DNA of 21,312 bases from Christensenella sp. UBA7588 (GCA_002478945.1 DLKM01000029.1:1-21312), one strand, 5' to 3'. Counted from the first letter of the stretch, positions 1 through 7,049 are shown. Translations and numbers: made by a program. The notes: generated by a model not told the origin, from the sequence alone.

Positions 1-25
1 TAAGCTGGTGGATTTTTATTTTCAA

Positions 26-294
26 AAAACTGTGCGCCATCTTCGATAATCGAAACCGAAGCGGAAACAATGTAGGTGGCTCCTCCAAAGTTTCCCCGTG
101 GCACACGCCAACGCCTGCTTAGTGCTGCTGCGGTCAAGCTCTGACACGGTTCACAGTATGACATTGCACGGGACCTTGGTATCTACACTCCTTGCACTGC
201 GCAGCCAACCATAACAAAGACCTAGGATGGTGTTCGACACTGCTATAGCGGATTGCAGTTCACAGGGCACCGCTGGCTCCCCGTCTAGCACAGT
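26..294 (-). ncRNA. ffs: Signal recognition particle RNA, large Gram-positive type
   Basis: This is the RNA scaffold of the signal recognition particle, which with Ffh targets nascent membrane and secreted proteins. Read on the minus strand, the 5' part has the Alu-domain signature GGGGAGCCAGCGGTGCCCTG, followed by CTGCAATCCGCTATAGCAG, closely matching the Bacillus scRNA. The central part has GTGAACCGTGTCAG and AGCAGCACTAAG, the Ffh-binding S-domain helix. The ends pair: ACTGTGC at 294-288 with GCACAGT at the 3' end, immediately followed by six U, so the closing helix can also act as terminator. The length of about 269 nt fits Bacillus (about 271). The apical loop of the S domain is unusual (see findings). 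Identity is known-family recognition; the exact ends are inferred from pairing and the promoter. Confidence 0.95.
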
Positions 295-300
295 GATATA

Positions 301-329
301 ATTATAGCATCTACCCTTGATTTTTGCAA
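301..329 (-). promoter_or_regulatory. Sigma-A-type promoter of the SRP RNA
   Basis: On the minus strand TTGCAA (329-324) and a perfect TATAAT (306-301) are separated by exactly 17 bp. The predicted start about 7 nt downstream falls at 294, where the 5' strand of the SRP closing helix begins. Confidence 0.85.
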
Positions 330-351
330 CATAAATTTTGATGTATAAAAA

Positions 352-369
352 GTTATTTGCTCAACAATG
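352..369 (+). repeat. Remnant right end of the structured repeat family
   Basis: This stretch matches the right end of unit B (717-734) at 17 of 18 positions (GTTATTTGCTCAA then C or T then AATG). The rest of a unit is not recognisable on either side. It lies just upstream of the SRP RNA promoter. It is read as a decayed or partial third member of the family. Confidence 0.55.
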
Positions 370-478
370 GTAATAAAAAGAAATATTTTGATAAAAAGTG
401 AATTTTTACTCGGGAAGTAGATTGATTATAAAGATGTATTAGTTTTGTTATTAGATAAAAAATGCGTAATACTATGAT

Positions 479-606
479 AGAAATAAGGCAGTATTTAGAT
501 GAAGAACAAGAAAGAGTCACGCTCTCGGCAACCCTAATTTACTTGACGTAAATGAGTTGTCGGTTAAGGAGCATTGACAATGCTATTCGCTAAATTATAA
601 ACAATT
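479..606 (+). repeat. Structured repeat, unit A
   Basis: The left edge (from AGAAATAAGGCAGTATT at 479) and the following AAGAACAAGAAA are repeated almost exactly 135 bp later in unit B. The interior folds as nested stems: GTCA/TGAC (516-519 with 575-578), GCTC/GAGC (521-524 with 569-572), CGGCAAC/GTTGTCG (526-532 with 556-562, one G-U pair) and ATTTAC/GTAAAT (537-542 with 548-553) around a 5-nt loop. The outer stems differ in sequence from unit B but still pair. The right end is decayed compared with unit B. On the minus strand the hairpin is followed by a T-rich stretch (TTTCTTGTTCTT), so it could act as a weak terminator downstream of the EF-G gene. The function is unknown. Confidence 0.7.
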
Positions 607-613
607 TTAAGGT

Positions 614-744
614 AGAAATAAGGCAGTATTGAGATAAAGAACAAGAAAACACCCCTTGTGTGACAAACCTAATTTACTAGTCGTAAATGAGTTGGCAGAC
701 AAGGGGTGTTGACGCCGTTATTTGCTCAATAATGCCTTATTTCT
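614..744 (+). repeat. Structured repeat, unit B, with 20-bp terminal inverted repeats
   Basis: The ends are inverted repeats: 614-633 and the complement of 725-744 agree at 19 of 20 positions (core AGAAATAAGGCA). Inside is a perfect 12-bp stem, AACACCCCTTGT (648-659) with ACAAGGGGTGTT (699-710). It encloses TGACAA/TTGGCA (661-666 with 692-697, one mismatch) and the shared ATTTAC/GTAAAT stem (672-677 with 683-688). The right inverted repeat runs over the stop codon (737-739) and final Lys codons of the EF-G gene. The form resembles a miniature inverted-repeat element, but no target-site duplication is visible. Alternatively it is a processed or terminating 3' structure of the EF-G mRNA. Confidence 0.75.
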
Positions 745-2803
745 TATTAGCTTCTTCTTCGCGCTTCTTTGCATCCGCAATAATCTTATCATTATTCATT
801 GCAGGCACTTCTTCGTAGCGGACGACGTGCATTTCAAACTTGCCGCGACCTTGAGTCATAGAACGAAGGTCTGTTGCATAGCGGAACATTTCTGCTTGCG
901 GAACTTCTGCGGTAATGATTTGTTTGCCGTTTGCCATATCGGTGCCGAGAATACGACCGCGACGTTTGTTCATATCGCCGAGGATGTCGCCGAGATACTC
1001 GTCGGGAACGGTAACTTTTGCTTCAACGATAGGCTCGAGGAAGCACGGACCTGCCGCCGCGATACCGTCTGCATAAGAAAGTTTTGCTGCGGTAACGAAT
1101 GCGATTTCCTTGCTGTCGACGGGGTGATATTTGCCGTCGTAAAGCGTTGCTTTGAGGTTGACCATCGGATAACCTGCAAGTACGCCGTGTTTGATTGCTT
1201 CACGCAAACCTTTTTCGACTGCGGGGATAAATTGACGAGGAACCGCACCGCCGACAACTGCGTCGACAAATTCAAATTCTCCGTCTGCCGCGCCCGGCTC
1301 GAACTTAATGAAAACGTCGCCGTATTGACCTGCGCCACCGGATTGTTTCTTGTGTTTACCTTCTGCTTGAGCGGTCTTGCGGATAGTCTCGCGATAAGCG
1401 ACTCTGGGTTCTTGCCAAGTGATGTCGATACCGAGTTTGCCCTTTACGCGCTTGCACATAATATCGAGTTGAGCCTCGCCCAAACCGCTGATAAGCACGT
1501 CACCCGTTTCAACGTTCTTTTCGACCTTGAAGGTTGCGTCTTCTTCTTGCATCTTGATAAGACCTTGAATGGCTTTTTCTTCGTCTTTGAGGGCCTTAAC
1601 TGCGTAAGAGATAACGGGCTTCGGGAATTCGATTTTCTCAAATTCGATTTTGTTGTCTGCGGAAGATACCAAAGTATCGTTCGTGTTGGTGTAAACGAGT
1701 TTTGCAACTGCGCCGATGTCGCCTGCGTTGAGGCAATCGACGGGTTCTTGCTTTTTGCCTTTGAGGACGTAGAGCGTACCGATTTTCTCGGGTTTGTCAA
1801 CGCTTACGTTGTAAACGGAATCGCCGCTGGAAAGTTTGCCGCCGAGAACTTTGAAGATAAGAAGTTTGCCGACGTACGGGTCAACGACGGATTTGATAAC
1901 TTGCGCGCAGAACGGAGCGGACGGGTCAACGCCGACTTCGGTTTCCGTGCCGTTTACGATTGCTTTTATTTTATGCGCGCGTTGCGGATGCGGCATAAGG
2001 TCGACGAGTTTGTCCATAAGTCTGGAAACGCCCTTCGAAGTTTGGGCATTGCCTGCGACGAGCGGAACGAAAATCTCGTCTGCGATTGCTTGGTGCAAAC
2101 CTTTTTGAATTTCTTCTTTTGTGAATTGCTCTCCGTCAAAGAACTTCATCATAAGTTCTTCGTCGGTCTCTGCAATCATTTCCATAAGTTTGCCGTTGAA
2201 CTCCTCAACTTCGCCTTGCAAATTTGCGGGAACTGCGATTTCTTTGTTTTGGAGGTCGAAAGCCTTGTTGTTGAGAACGTCTACGACGCCGACCATCTTG
2301 CCGCCTTCCATAATCGGAAGCTCGATGGGGATAACGCTCTTATATTTTGCCATAATCGCTCTTGCGGTGCCTGTAAAGTCGCTGTTGTCTTTGTCAACTG
2401 CGTTGACGAAAACGAGAGCCGCAACTTTCTTTTCTTTGCAAAGGTCAAGAGCCTTTTCCGTACCGACGGTCAAGGAACCCGTTGCACTCGTAACGACGAC
2501 TGCGCTGTCTGCCGCGTGCAAAGCCGCAATCATTTCGCCTTCGAAGTCGAAGAAACCGGGAGCGTCGAGAATATTTATCTTGGTGTTGCGATAAACGGCA
2601 TAACCGAGAGACAAAGAAATGGATATTTTTCTTTTTACTTCTTCGTCGTCATAGTCCATAGTAGACGTGCCGTCGTCGACTTTTCCGAGACGGTCGATTG
2701 TCTTTGCTTCAAACATCATTGCTTCTGCGAGGGATGTTTTGCCCTCGCCGGAGTGGCCGATGAGCGCAACGTTGCGAATTGAGTCTGTATCAAAAATCTT
2801 CAT
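737..2803 (-). CDS. Elongation factor G-like GTPase (EF-G2 class)
   Basis: This is a translational GTPase of EF-G architecture, 688 residues against the usual 690-700. The GTPase domain begins with P-loop GHSGEGKT (residues 16-23). Switch I has the KRKISIS form typical of the second, EF-G2-type proteins rather than the canonical GITI. G3 is DAPG (80-83). G4 reads NAVD (134-137), where NKxD is expected, so the base-contacting Lys is missing. The domain IV signature HKKQSGGAGQYGDV lies at 484-497, and the C-terminal domain ends with RSMTQGRGKFEMHVVRYEEVP, as in EF-G2. The start is fixed by an AGAGG ribosome site 7 nt upstream. The gene is not in a str operon, so a canonical fusA is expected elsewhere. 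EF-G2 proteins have poorly known roles in translocation or recycling. The 3' end is overlapped by repeat unit B. Confidence 0.9.
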   Translation of the reverse strand: MKIFDTDSIRNVALIGHSGEGKTSLAEAMMFEAKTIDRLGKVDDGTSTMDYDDEEVKRKISISLSLGYAVYRNTKINILDAPGFFDFEGEMIAALHAADSAVVVTSATGSLTVGTEKALDLCKEKKVAALVFVNAVDKDNSDFTGTARAIMAKYKSVIPIELPIMEGGKMVGVVDVLNNKAFDLQNKEIAVPANLQGEVEEFNGKLMEMIAETDEELMMKFFDGEQFTKEEIQKGLHQAIADEIFVPLVAGNAQTSKGVSRLMDKLVDLMPHPQRAHKIKAIVNGTETEVGVDPSAPFCAQVIKSVVDPYVGKLLIFKVLGGKLSSGDSVYNVSVDKPEKIGTLYVLKGKKQEPVDCLNAGDIGAVAKLVYTNTNDTLVSSADNKIEFEKIEFPKPVISYAVKALKDEEKAIQGLIKMQEEDATFKVEKNVETGDVLISGLGEAQLDIMCKRVKGKLGIDITWQEPRVAYRETIRKTAQAEGKHKKQSGGAGQYGDVFIKFEPGAADGEFEFVDAVVGGAVPRQFIPAVEKGLREAIKHGVLAGYPMVNLKATLYDGKYHPVDSKEIAFVTAAKLSYADGIAAAGPCFLEPIVEAKVTVPDEYLGDILGDMNKRRGRILGTDMANGKQIITAEVPQAEMFRYATDLRSMTQGRGKFEMHVVRYEEVPAMNNDKIIADAKKREEEANKK

Positions 2804-2832
2804 AATTTACCTCTTTTGGAGTAGATACGATA

Positions 2833-2861
2833 ATTATATAATAATTTTATAACATTTTCAA
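2833..2861 (-). promoter_or_regulatory. Sigma-A-type promoter of the EF-G2-like gene
   Basis: On the minus strand TTGAAA (2861-2856) and TATAAT (2838-2833) are spaced 17 bp apart. The predicted start is near 2826, leaving a leader of about 22 nt that contains the AGAGG ribosome site. Confidence 0.8.
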
Positions 2862-2975
2862 CTACATTTTTGCGCGAATAAGGCGTATTTGCCGCATTTT
2901 GCACGATAAAACTAATTAGAATACGGAAAAATTTTTTCACGCGACTTCATTCGCTTTTTCGATTATTGCAAAACG

Positions 2976-3026
2976 ATGCGTTAGATTATCGATTTTTAGT
3001 CGATACGATTGAACTGCGAAACGCAT
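2976..3026. other. Nested palindrome upstream of the racemase gene
   Basis: Two nested inverted repeats are present: ATGCGTT/AACGCAT (2976-2982 with 3020-3026) enclosing TATCGA/TCGATA (2987-2992 with 3000-3005). It lies between the divergent EF-G and racemase promoters, about 16 bp upstream of the predicted racemase -35 box. It could be an operator or only a DNA fold; no family is recognised. The rest of 2862-3041 shows nothing else. Confidence 0.35.
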
Positions 3027-3041
3027 TGCGGAACGAAGTTA

Positions 3042-3071
3042 TTGTCAAAACGTTCACATTATTCATATATA
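3042..3071 (+). promoter_or_regulatory. Candidate promoter of the racemase-like gene
   Basis: TTGTCA (3042-3047) and TATATA (3066-3071) lie 18 bp apart. The predicted start about 7 nt downstream coincides with the GTG codon at 3078, which suggests a leaderless message, since no ribosome binding site precedes that codon. Confidence 0.5.
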
Positions 3072-3077
3072 TGCGTT

Positions 3078-3776
3078 GTGTCGGTTATCGGAATATATGA
3101 CAGCGGAATAGGCGGTTTGACAACGTTGAACGAAATACGAAAAGCGTTCGGAGCGAACGATTTTTTCTATTATTCGGACAATCTCAACCACCCTTTCGGC
3201 GTCAAGACAAACGAAGAACTCAAAGAAATCGTATCGCAAGCAATCGAAAAACTGAAACAACGTTGCGACGTAATAGTCCTTGCGTGCAACACGGCGTCGT
3301 CGGTATACGAAAAAGACGACGTAATAAAACTCTTACCGCCCCTCGAGGAGGTCGATAAAGACAGTTCTCTGCTTATGGCAACCCAAAGCACGATAAATAA
3401 CGTCGACGCTCGTTTTATAGCCACAGCCGACACAAAGGAACTTGCGTCGCTTATAGAAATTCAGGCGTTTTTGAATCAAAAAAGAGGCTCTCTCGATATG
3501 AGCGCATTGTCGATATATCTCAAAACGAAACTCTTTAGATTCAAAGGCGTAAAAACGGTTATTCTCGGCTGTTCGCACTATCCGTATTGCAAATCTCAAA
3601 TAGAAAAAATACTCGGAAACGTAACTTTTATCGACGGCAATCGAGGCGTGATAAAAGCGTTGAAAAAGCAAAATCTCGACGGCGTGGGCAACGGAAAGAT
3701 TACGTTTGAATTCAGCGGAGAAAACAGAGAAAAAGAATATCGAAAAATACTGTCGCTATATAGCAGTCAAAACTGA
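3078..3776 (+). CDS. murI: Short glutamate racemase-like protein (Asp/Glu racemase fold)
   Basis: Glutamate racemase makes D-glutamate for peptidoglycan in the cytoplasm. Family marks are IGIYDSGIGG (residues 4-13, Asp8), YYSDNLNHPFG in place of YxGDTxxxPYG (31-41), VLACNTASS with Cys70 and ILGCSHYP with Cys165 and His167, the two catalytic cysteines. The frame is open back to an ATG at 3009, but the family N-terminus begins at MSVIGIYDSG, so the GTG at 3078 was chosen. At 232 residues it is clearly shorter than the usual 260-270. The segment after the first cysteine (75-125), which normally carries the IExG stretch, is divergent. It may be a compact true racemase or a relative with another substrate. 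It converges on gpr with only 22 bp between and no terminator seen. Confidence 0.75.
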   Translation: MSVIGIYDSGIGGLTTLNEIRKAFGANDFFYYSDNLNHPFGVKTNEELKEIVSQAIEKLKQRCDVIVLACNTASSVYEKDDVIKLLPPLEEVDKDSSLLMATQSTINNVDARFIATADTKELASLIEIQAFLNQKRGSLDMSALSIYLKTKLFRFKGVKTVILGCSHYPYCKSQIEKILGNVTFIDGNRGVIKALKKQNLDGVGNGKITFEFSGENREKEYRKILSLYSSQN

Positions 3777-3798
3777 TTTGTCCGTTTAGAATATCGAA

Positions 3799-4662
3799 TT
3801 ATACGCCGAAAGCGTCGTTTATTGCCTTTGCTATGACGTAAGCGCACAGCCCGACGGAATAATCGACGTCTTGCGGAGAAACTACGAATCTCGTCATTTC
3901 GTCAGCCATTTTTTGTCGCAAAGAAAACTCGTTTATTTCGGCGTTTTGCGAGCGCAGATAATCCGTCAAAAAATTGTATATACAGGTTCTTAACGACAAC
4001 ATCAGAGGCACTCCCACGCTTATCGTAGGCACACCCAATACGCTCTTGTCTATTCGCTCTTTATCCTGTCCGACTCCGCTCCCGGGAGAAATTCCGTTGC
4101 TCGAAATTTGAAATGAGCAACCGAGCCTTTTTACGGCACCCGTTGCGAGCGAATCCACGAGGATAACCACGCAAGGTTTTATTTTTTCGCATATTGCTGA
4201 AACTATTTGCGCAGACTGTATTCCCGTAGTTCCGAGTACCCCGGGAGATATTGCGCACACGCATTGTTTTTTGTTAAGACTCGCGCTTGCTCTGCCCGTC
4301 ACGTTTACGCTTGCCGCAACCTTGTCTCCCAAAGAATCGCACACGATATTCCTGTTCCCCAGCCCTACAACAAGAACGGGAGCGGTTTTTTTGACGATTC
4401 CGACAAGCTCCCTTATGCTTTCGGATATACATCCTGCAAGATATGCGGACGAAGTTTTGCCCTCGATTACGTTCTTTTTGCAATCGAAGGTAATATACAC
4501 GCCTCTTTCTTTGCCTATCTGTTTGGACAACTGAACGGACTTTACGTTTATAACGCGCTTTTGTATGCCGTTAGACAAGTTTTTAACGGTGCAAAACTGC
4601 CCCAAATCCACGCCTTCGGCACTCTCAACAATCATATCGCTGACATAATACTCGTTTCTCAT
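3799..4662 (-). CDS. gpr: Germination protease GPR (spore endopeptidase, family A25)
   Basis: GPR degrades small acid-soluble spore proteins during germination; it is made as a zymogen in the forespore. Diagnostic motifs, in numbering from the upstream ATG at 4677, are VVGLGNRNIVCDSLGDKV with Asp114, AISPGVLGTTGIQSA, ILVDSLATGAVKRLG with Asp175, and ISSNGISPGSGVG. The two aspartates correspond to those implicated in catalysis in the Bacillus enzyme. The protein is short (287 residues from 4662, against about 370 in Bacillus). Two starts are possible, 4677 and 4662, neither with a good ribosome site. 4662 was chosen because a forespore-type promoter candidate overlaps the earlier ATG and because MRNEYYVSDM resembles the family N-terminus better. 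The gene is divergent from rpsT, a placement also known in Bacillus. Its presence implies descent from a spore former. Confidence 0.9.
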   Translation of the reverse strand: MRNEYYVSDMIVESAEGVDLGQFCTVKNLSNGIQKRVINVKSVQLSKQIGKERGVYITFDCKKNVIEGKTSSAYLAGCISESIRELVGIVKKTAPVLVVGLGNRNIVCDSLGDKVAASVNVTGRASASLNKKQCVCAISPGVLGTTGIQSAQIVSAICEKIKPCVVILVDSLATGAVKRLGCSFQISSNGISPGSGVGQDKERIDKSVLGVPTISVGVPLMLSLRTCIYNFLTDYLRSQNAEINEFSLRQKMADEMTRFVVSPQDVDYSVGLCAYVIAKAINDAFGV

Positions 4663-4667
4663 AAGAT

Positions 4668-4696
4668 TATTGTGCATATTCGCAAAAAATCAATGC
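4668..4696 (-). promoter_or_regulatory. Candidate forespore (sigma-G/F-like) promoter of gpr
   Basis: On the minus strand GCATT (4696-4692) and CACAATA (4674-4668) are 17 bp apart. Each is one base off the Bacillus sigma-G consensus as remembered (GHATR and CATNHTA). The predicted start would fall at about the ATG at 4662. This is a short degenerate match, so confidence is low. Confidence 0.3.
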
Positions 4697-4703
4697 AAAA
4701 CGG

Positions 4704-4732
4704 TTGCAAGTTTTATTCGATTATGCTAATAT
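4704..4732 (+). promoter_or_regulatory. Sigma-A-type promoter of rpsT
   Basis: TTGCAA (4704-4709) and TAATAT (4727-4732) are spaced 17 bp. The predicted start near 4739 gives a leader of about 36 nt that contains the AGGAG ribosome site. Confidence 0.7.
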
Positions 4733-4774
4733 ATCAAAGATATTTAGTCAGTACAAAAGTACGAGGAGAAAAAT

Positions 4775-5041
4775 ATGCCAAATATTAAGTCAGCAAAAAA
4801 GAGAGTTATCACTTCAGAAAAGAGAAACGAAATCAACACCGCAAAAAAAGCGCGCGTTAAAACCGCTGTAAAGAAATACAATGCGGCAATCGAAGCAAAA
4901 GACGTTGCTCTTGCAGAGAAACTCCTTCCCGAAACGATTTCCGTTATAGATTGCGCTTTCAAAGACGGCATCTACAAAAAGAACACCGTTGCAAGAAAGA
5001 AAGCGACTCTCTGCCGCGCACTCGATTCAATCAAAGCGTAA
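4775..5041 (+). CDS. rpsT: 30S ribosomal protein S20
   Basis: S20 is an early-binding protein of the small ribosomal subunit that contacts 16S rRNA. The 88-residue, Lys/Arg-rich, helical sequence begins MPNIKSAKKRV and carries the family pattern KRNEINTAKKARVKTAVKK and, near the end, GIYKKNTVARKKATL. Length and composition are normal. A strong AGGAG site 8 nt upstream fixes the ATG. It has its own promoter and is followed by a clear terminator, so it is monocistronic. It is divergent from gpr, as in Bacillus. Confidence 0.97.
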   Translation: MPNIKSAKKRVITSEKRNEINTAKKARVKTAVKKYNAAIEAKDVALAEKLLPETISVIDCAFKDGIYKKNTVARKKATLCRALDSIKA

Positions 5042-5062
5042 CGAATAAAATCGTCTTTTTTG

Positions 5063-5091
5063 AAAGACTGTTCTCGAAACAGTCTTTTTTT
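5063..5091 (+). terminator. Rho-independent terminator of rpsT
   Basis: AAAGACTGTT and AACAGTCTTT form a 10-bp stem around CTCGA, followed by a run of T. On the minus strand the T run is broken by a C, so it would end subtilisin-operon transcripts less well. Confidence 0.9.
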
Positions 5092-5123
5092 CGTTAGAAT
5101 TTATGTGTTTTTCGGAGCGAAAT

Positions 5124-7049
5124 TTAGCGATTTTTGTCCGTTTTTTTACGACGCACGACGATACACACCACGACAACGCATACTATTAAAAGCACCGCCG
5201 CGACGCACGATATGCAAATCGCAACGATAGTCTCAGTTTTAAGACTTGACATTGCCACGTCTTTATCGTTGTCTTGCTCCTTTGAAAAATCCGCAATAAA
5301 AGCGTTTCCGAATTGATTGTTTATACGCACGGATATAACCGTGTTTTCTTCTTTCTCAAACGTGTATCTGAACGTCTTGCCCTCTCCCGCGAGTTTTCCG
5401 TTGACAAACCAATATATCAGCGTATCGTCCGAAAGCGCGGACGTTTGTACGTTTGAAAGATAAAACTCGTATTCCTTGCCGACTTGCACTTTTGAATTTA
5501 CGACGGCGTTTCCGTTGTTGTCGTTTGCTCCGAGAACGATGTTTTGAACTTCCTCGGGAGTCAACTCGATATACTTGACTTTCAACTCTATAACTTTGGT
5601 ATATTCGCTGTAGGTTACGCCTTTTTGAGTAAAACTCCATTTCGCAACGACGTTCTTCGTGCATATTTCGTTTTTCAGAACGTACTCTATACTTTCTCCT
5701 TGTCCGATTTTGTCGGAGAGATTTCCTTTGTCGTCCACTTCGTACCATTCGATAGTTCCGTCATTAACGTCATATACCGACGAATTCATAACGAAACGCA
5801 TCTTCACGGGTTTCACGTCGTTGATATATTGCTCGAACGCGCCGAGGCTGTCGTCTGCAAGCGCGATTTGCACTTCGGAAGCGTCGGCCACGAGTCTGTT
5901 TATATCGAATGCGGGATAATACTTACCTTTTTTTGCGCCGTATACACCGTTAACGTAAGCCGCAGAAACGACTTCGTCGTGAAGTTCCGAAGGACTCAAC
6001 TCGTCGCGCTCGGAACGAGCGTTTGCATACGCTCTGCTCTTGAGCAATCTGAGTGCCGCGCCGAACGACACCACGGGAGTTGCCATAGACGTGCCGGGCA
6101 TAGACTTATAACCGTCAGAAGTTGCGCCGTCTGCGCTGTAATAGTCGTTACCGGGCGCGCAAAGCTCGAAATCGGAGCCGTAGTTGGAAGTACCGCTGAG
6201 AATCTTTCCGTAAATAGAACTTTTGGAGTAATTCATAACGCCGATGCAATACTTGCCTGCGGCGGGATAGTATTTTCCCTCCGAGCCGTTGTTGCCCGCT
6301 GCCGCCACGAAAACCGCTTTTTGCGCATAAGACTGTTTAACCACGTTATAAAGAGTTGCATTTGCGTCAGGATGAGTAATGGACATATTTACGACGTTTG
6401 CGCCGTATTCGAGGGCTTTTTGGATAGCCTCGTCCATATCGACGTAAGTGAAATTTGCGCCGCCCGAGCTTCTCGTGCCTGCGCGAATGGGGAGTATTTT
6501 GATATATTTTTCGAGGTCAAGTTCGTGAATAAAAGTCGCGATTATTCCTGCAACGTGCGTTCCGTGATAATTCGGGGCAACGTCACTTATATCGGAGGAA
6601 TTTCCCGCCGTGCTGATTTCGATAAGATTTCCGCCTGCGTCTCGGAGCAATACGTCGTATTCTCCCACTTCGTCGGTGTCCACGGGCGCGCCGTTTTCGT
6701 CGTATTTTCCGCTGAACAACGGATGCGACGCATTGATGCCCGAGTCGATAACTGCAACGATAACGGGTTCTATTCCGTCAAAGTTATAGGCATTCGACGT
6801 TCTCCACGAATTTACGGTAGCCTTGAGTTTATCGAGGTCGAGATAGTCCTCTCCCATATACCAGTCTTTTCGGCTTCCGTCGGTTTTCGGCGTATTCTCG
6901 ACGTCGCTTTCATACTTTTCGGGACTGACCGAATACGCAATATTTCGGGCGTCGAAAACGCCTAAAAACAAAACAAGGACAAGCGCGATAATCATAAACG
7001 TTATTGCACTTATCCTTATAAATTTGTTTTTGAATCCGTGTTGGTTCAT
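5124..7049 (-). CDS. Membrane-anchored subtilisin-like serine protease (S8 family)
   Basis: This is a secreted serine protease, 641 residues. The N-terminal hydrophobic segment (about 12-31) ends in NIAYS, a plausible signal peptidase site. The catalytic triad is complete: Asp102 in VIVAVIDSGIN, His162 in YHGTHVAGI, and Ser321 in PGTSMATPVVS, with oxyanion Asn253 in AAAGNN. After the protease domain come two Ig-like beta-rich segments (about 415-490 and 515-590), one membrane helix (about 607-632) and the basic tail RRKKTDKNR. The enzyme is therefore probably tethered with its active site outside. No long pro-domain is obvious (about 60 residues before the catalytic core). The ATG has only a poor AGAG immediately upstream and follows the alphaCTD-WG gene by 35 bp, so it is likely co-transcribed with it. 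The substrate is unknown. Confidence 0.92.
   Translation of the reverse strand: MNQHGFKNKFIRISAITFMIIALVLVLFLGVFDARNIAYSVSPEKYESDVENTPKTDGSRKDWYMGEDYLDLDKLKATVNSWRTSNAYNFDGIEPVIVAVIDSGINASHPLFSGKYDENGAPVDTDEVGEYDVLLRDAGGNLIEISTAGNSSDISDVAPNYHGTHVAGIIATFIHELDLEKYIKILPIRAGTRSSGGANFTYVDMDEAIQKALEYGANVVNMSITHPDANATLYNVVKQSYAQKAVFVAAAGNNGSEGKYYPAAGKYCIGVMNYSKSSIYGKILSGTSNYGSDFELCAPGNDYYSADGATSDGYKSMPGTSMATPVVSFGAALRLLKSRAYANARSERDELSPSELHDEVVSAAYVNGVYGAKKGKYYPAFDINRLVADASEVQIALADDSLGAFEQYINDVKPVKMRFVMNSSVYDVNDGTIEWYEVDDKGNLSDKIGQGESIEYVLKNEICTKNVVAKWSFTQKGVTYSEYTKVIELKVKYIELTPEEVQNIVLGANDNNGNAVVNSKVQVGKEYEFYLSNVQTSALSDDTLIYWFVNGKLAGEGKTFRYTFEKEENTVISVRINNQFGNAFIADFSKEQDNDKDVAMSSLKTETIVAICISCVAAVLLIVCVVVVCIVVRRKKTDKNR

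Noticed and set aside
516..710. Integron attC sites or a CRISPR array
   Set aside because: The hairpins lack the conserved attC core and no cassette genes or integrase are present. There are only two full units, with no uniform short repeats and spacers.
722..2782. Long plus-strand open frame opposite the EF-G2 gene (and similar long antisense frames opposite other genes, such as 5544-6965, 13402-14994 and 16092-17432)
   Set aside because: These are shadows of the true genes. Their Cys/Phe/Val-rich translations match no family, and the sense proteins have complete motifs and ribosome sites. The open antisense frames follow from rare use of codons whose complements are stops.
737..2803. Tet(M)-type ribosomal protection protein
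   Set aside because: The length, KRKISIS switch I, QSGGAGQYGDV domain IV and C-terminal RSMTQGRG pattern fit EF-G2 better than tetracycline resistance proteins.
3009..3077. N-terminal extension of the racemase gene from the ATG at 3009
   Set aside because: The translated segment has no family similarity and covers the predicted promoter; the conserved N-terminus begins at the GTG at 3078.
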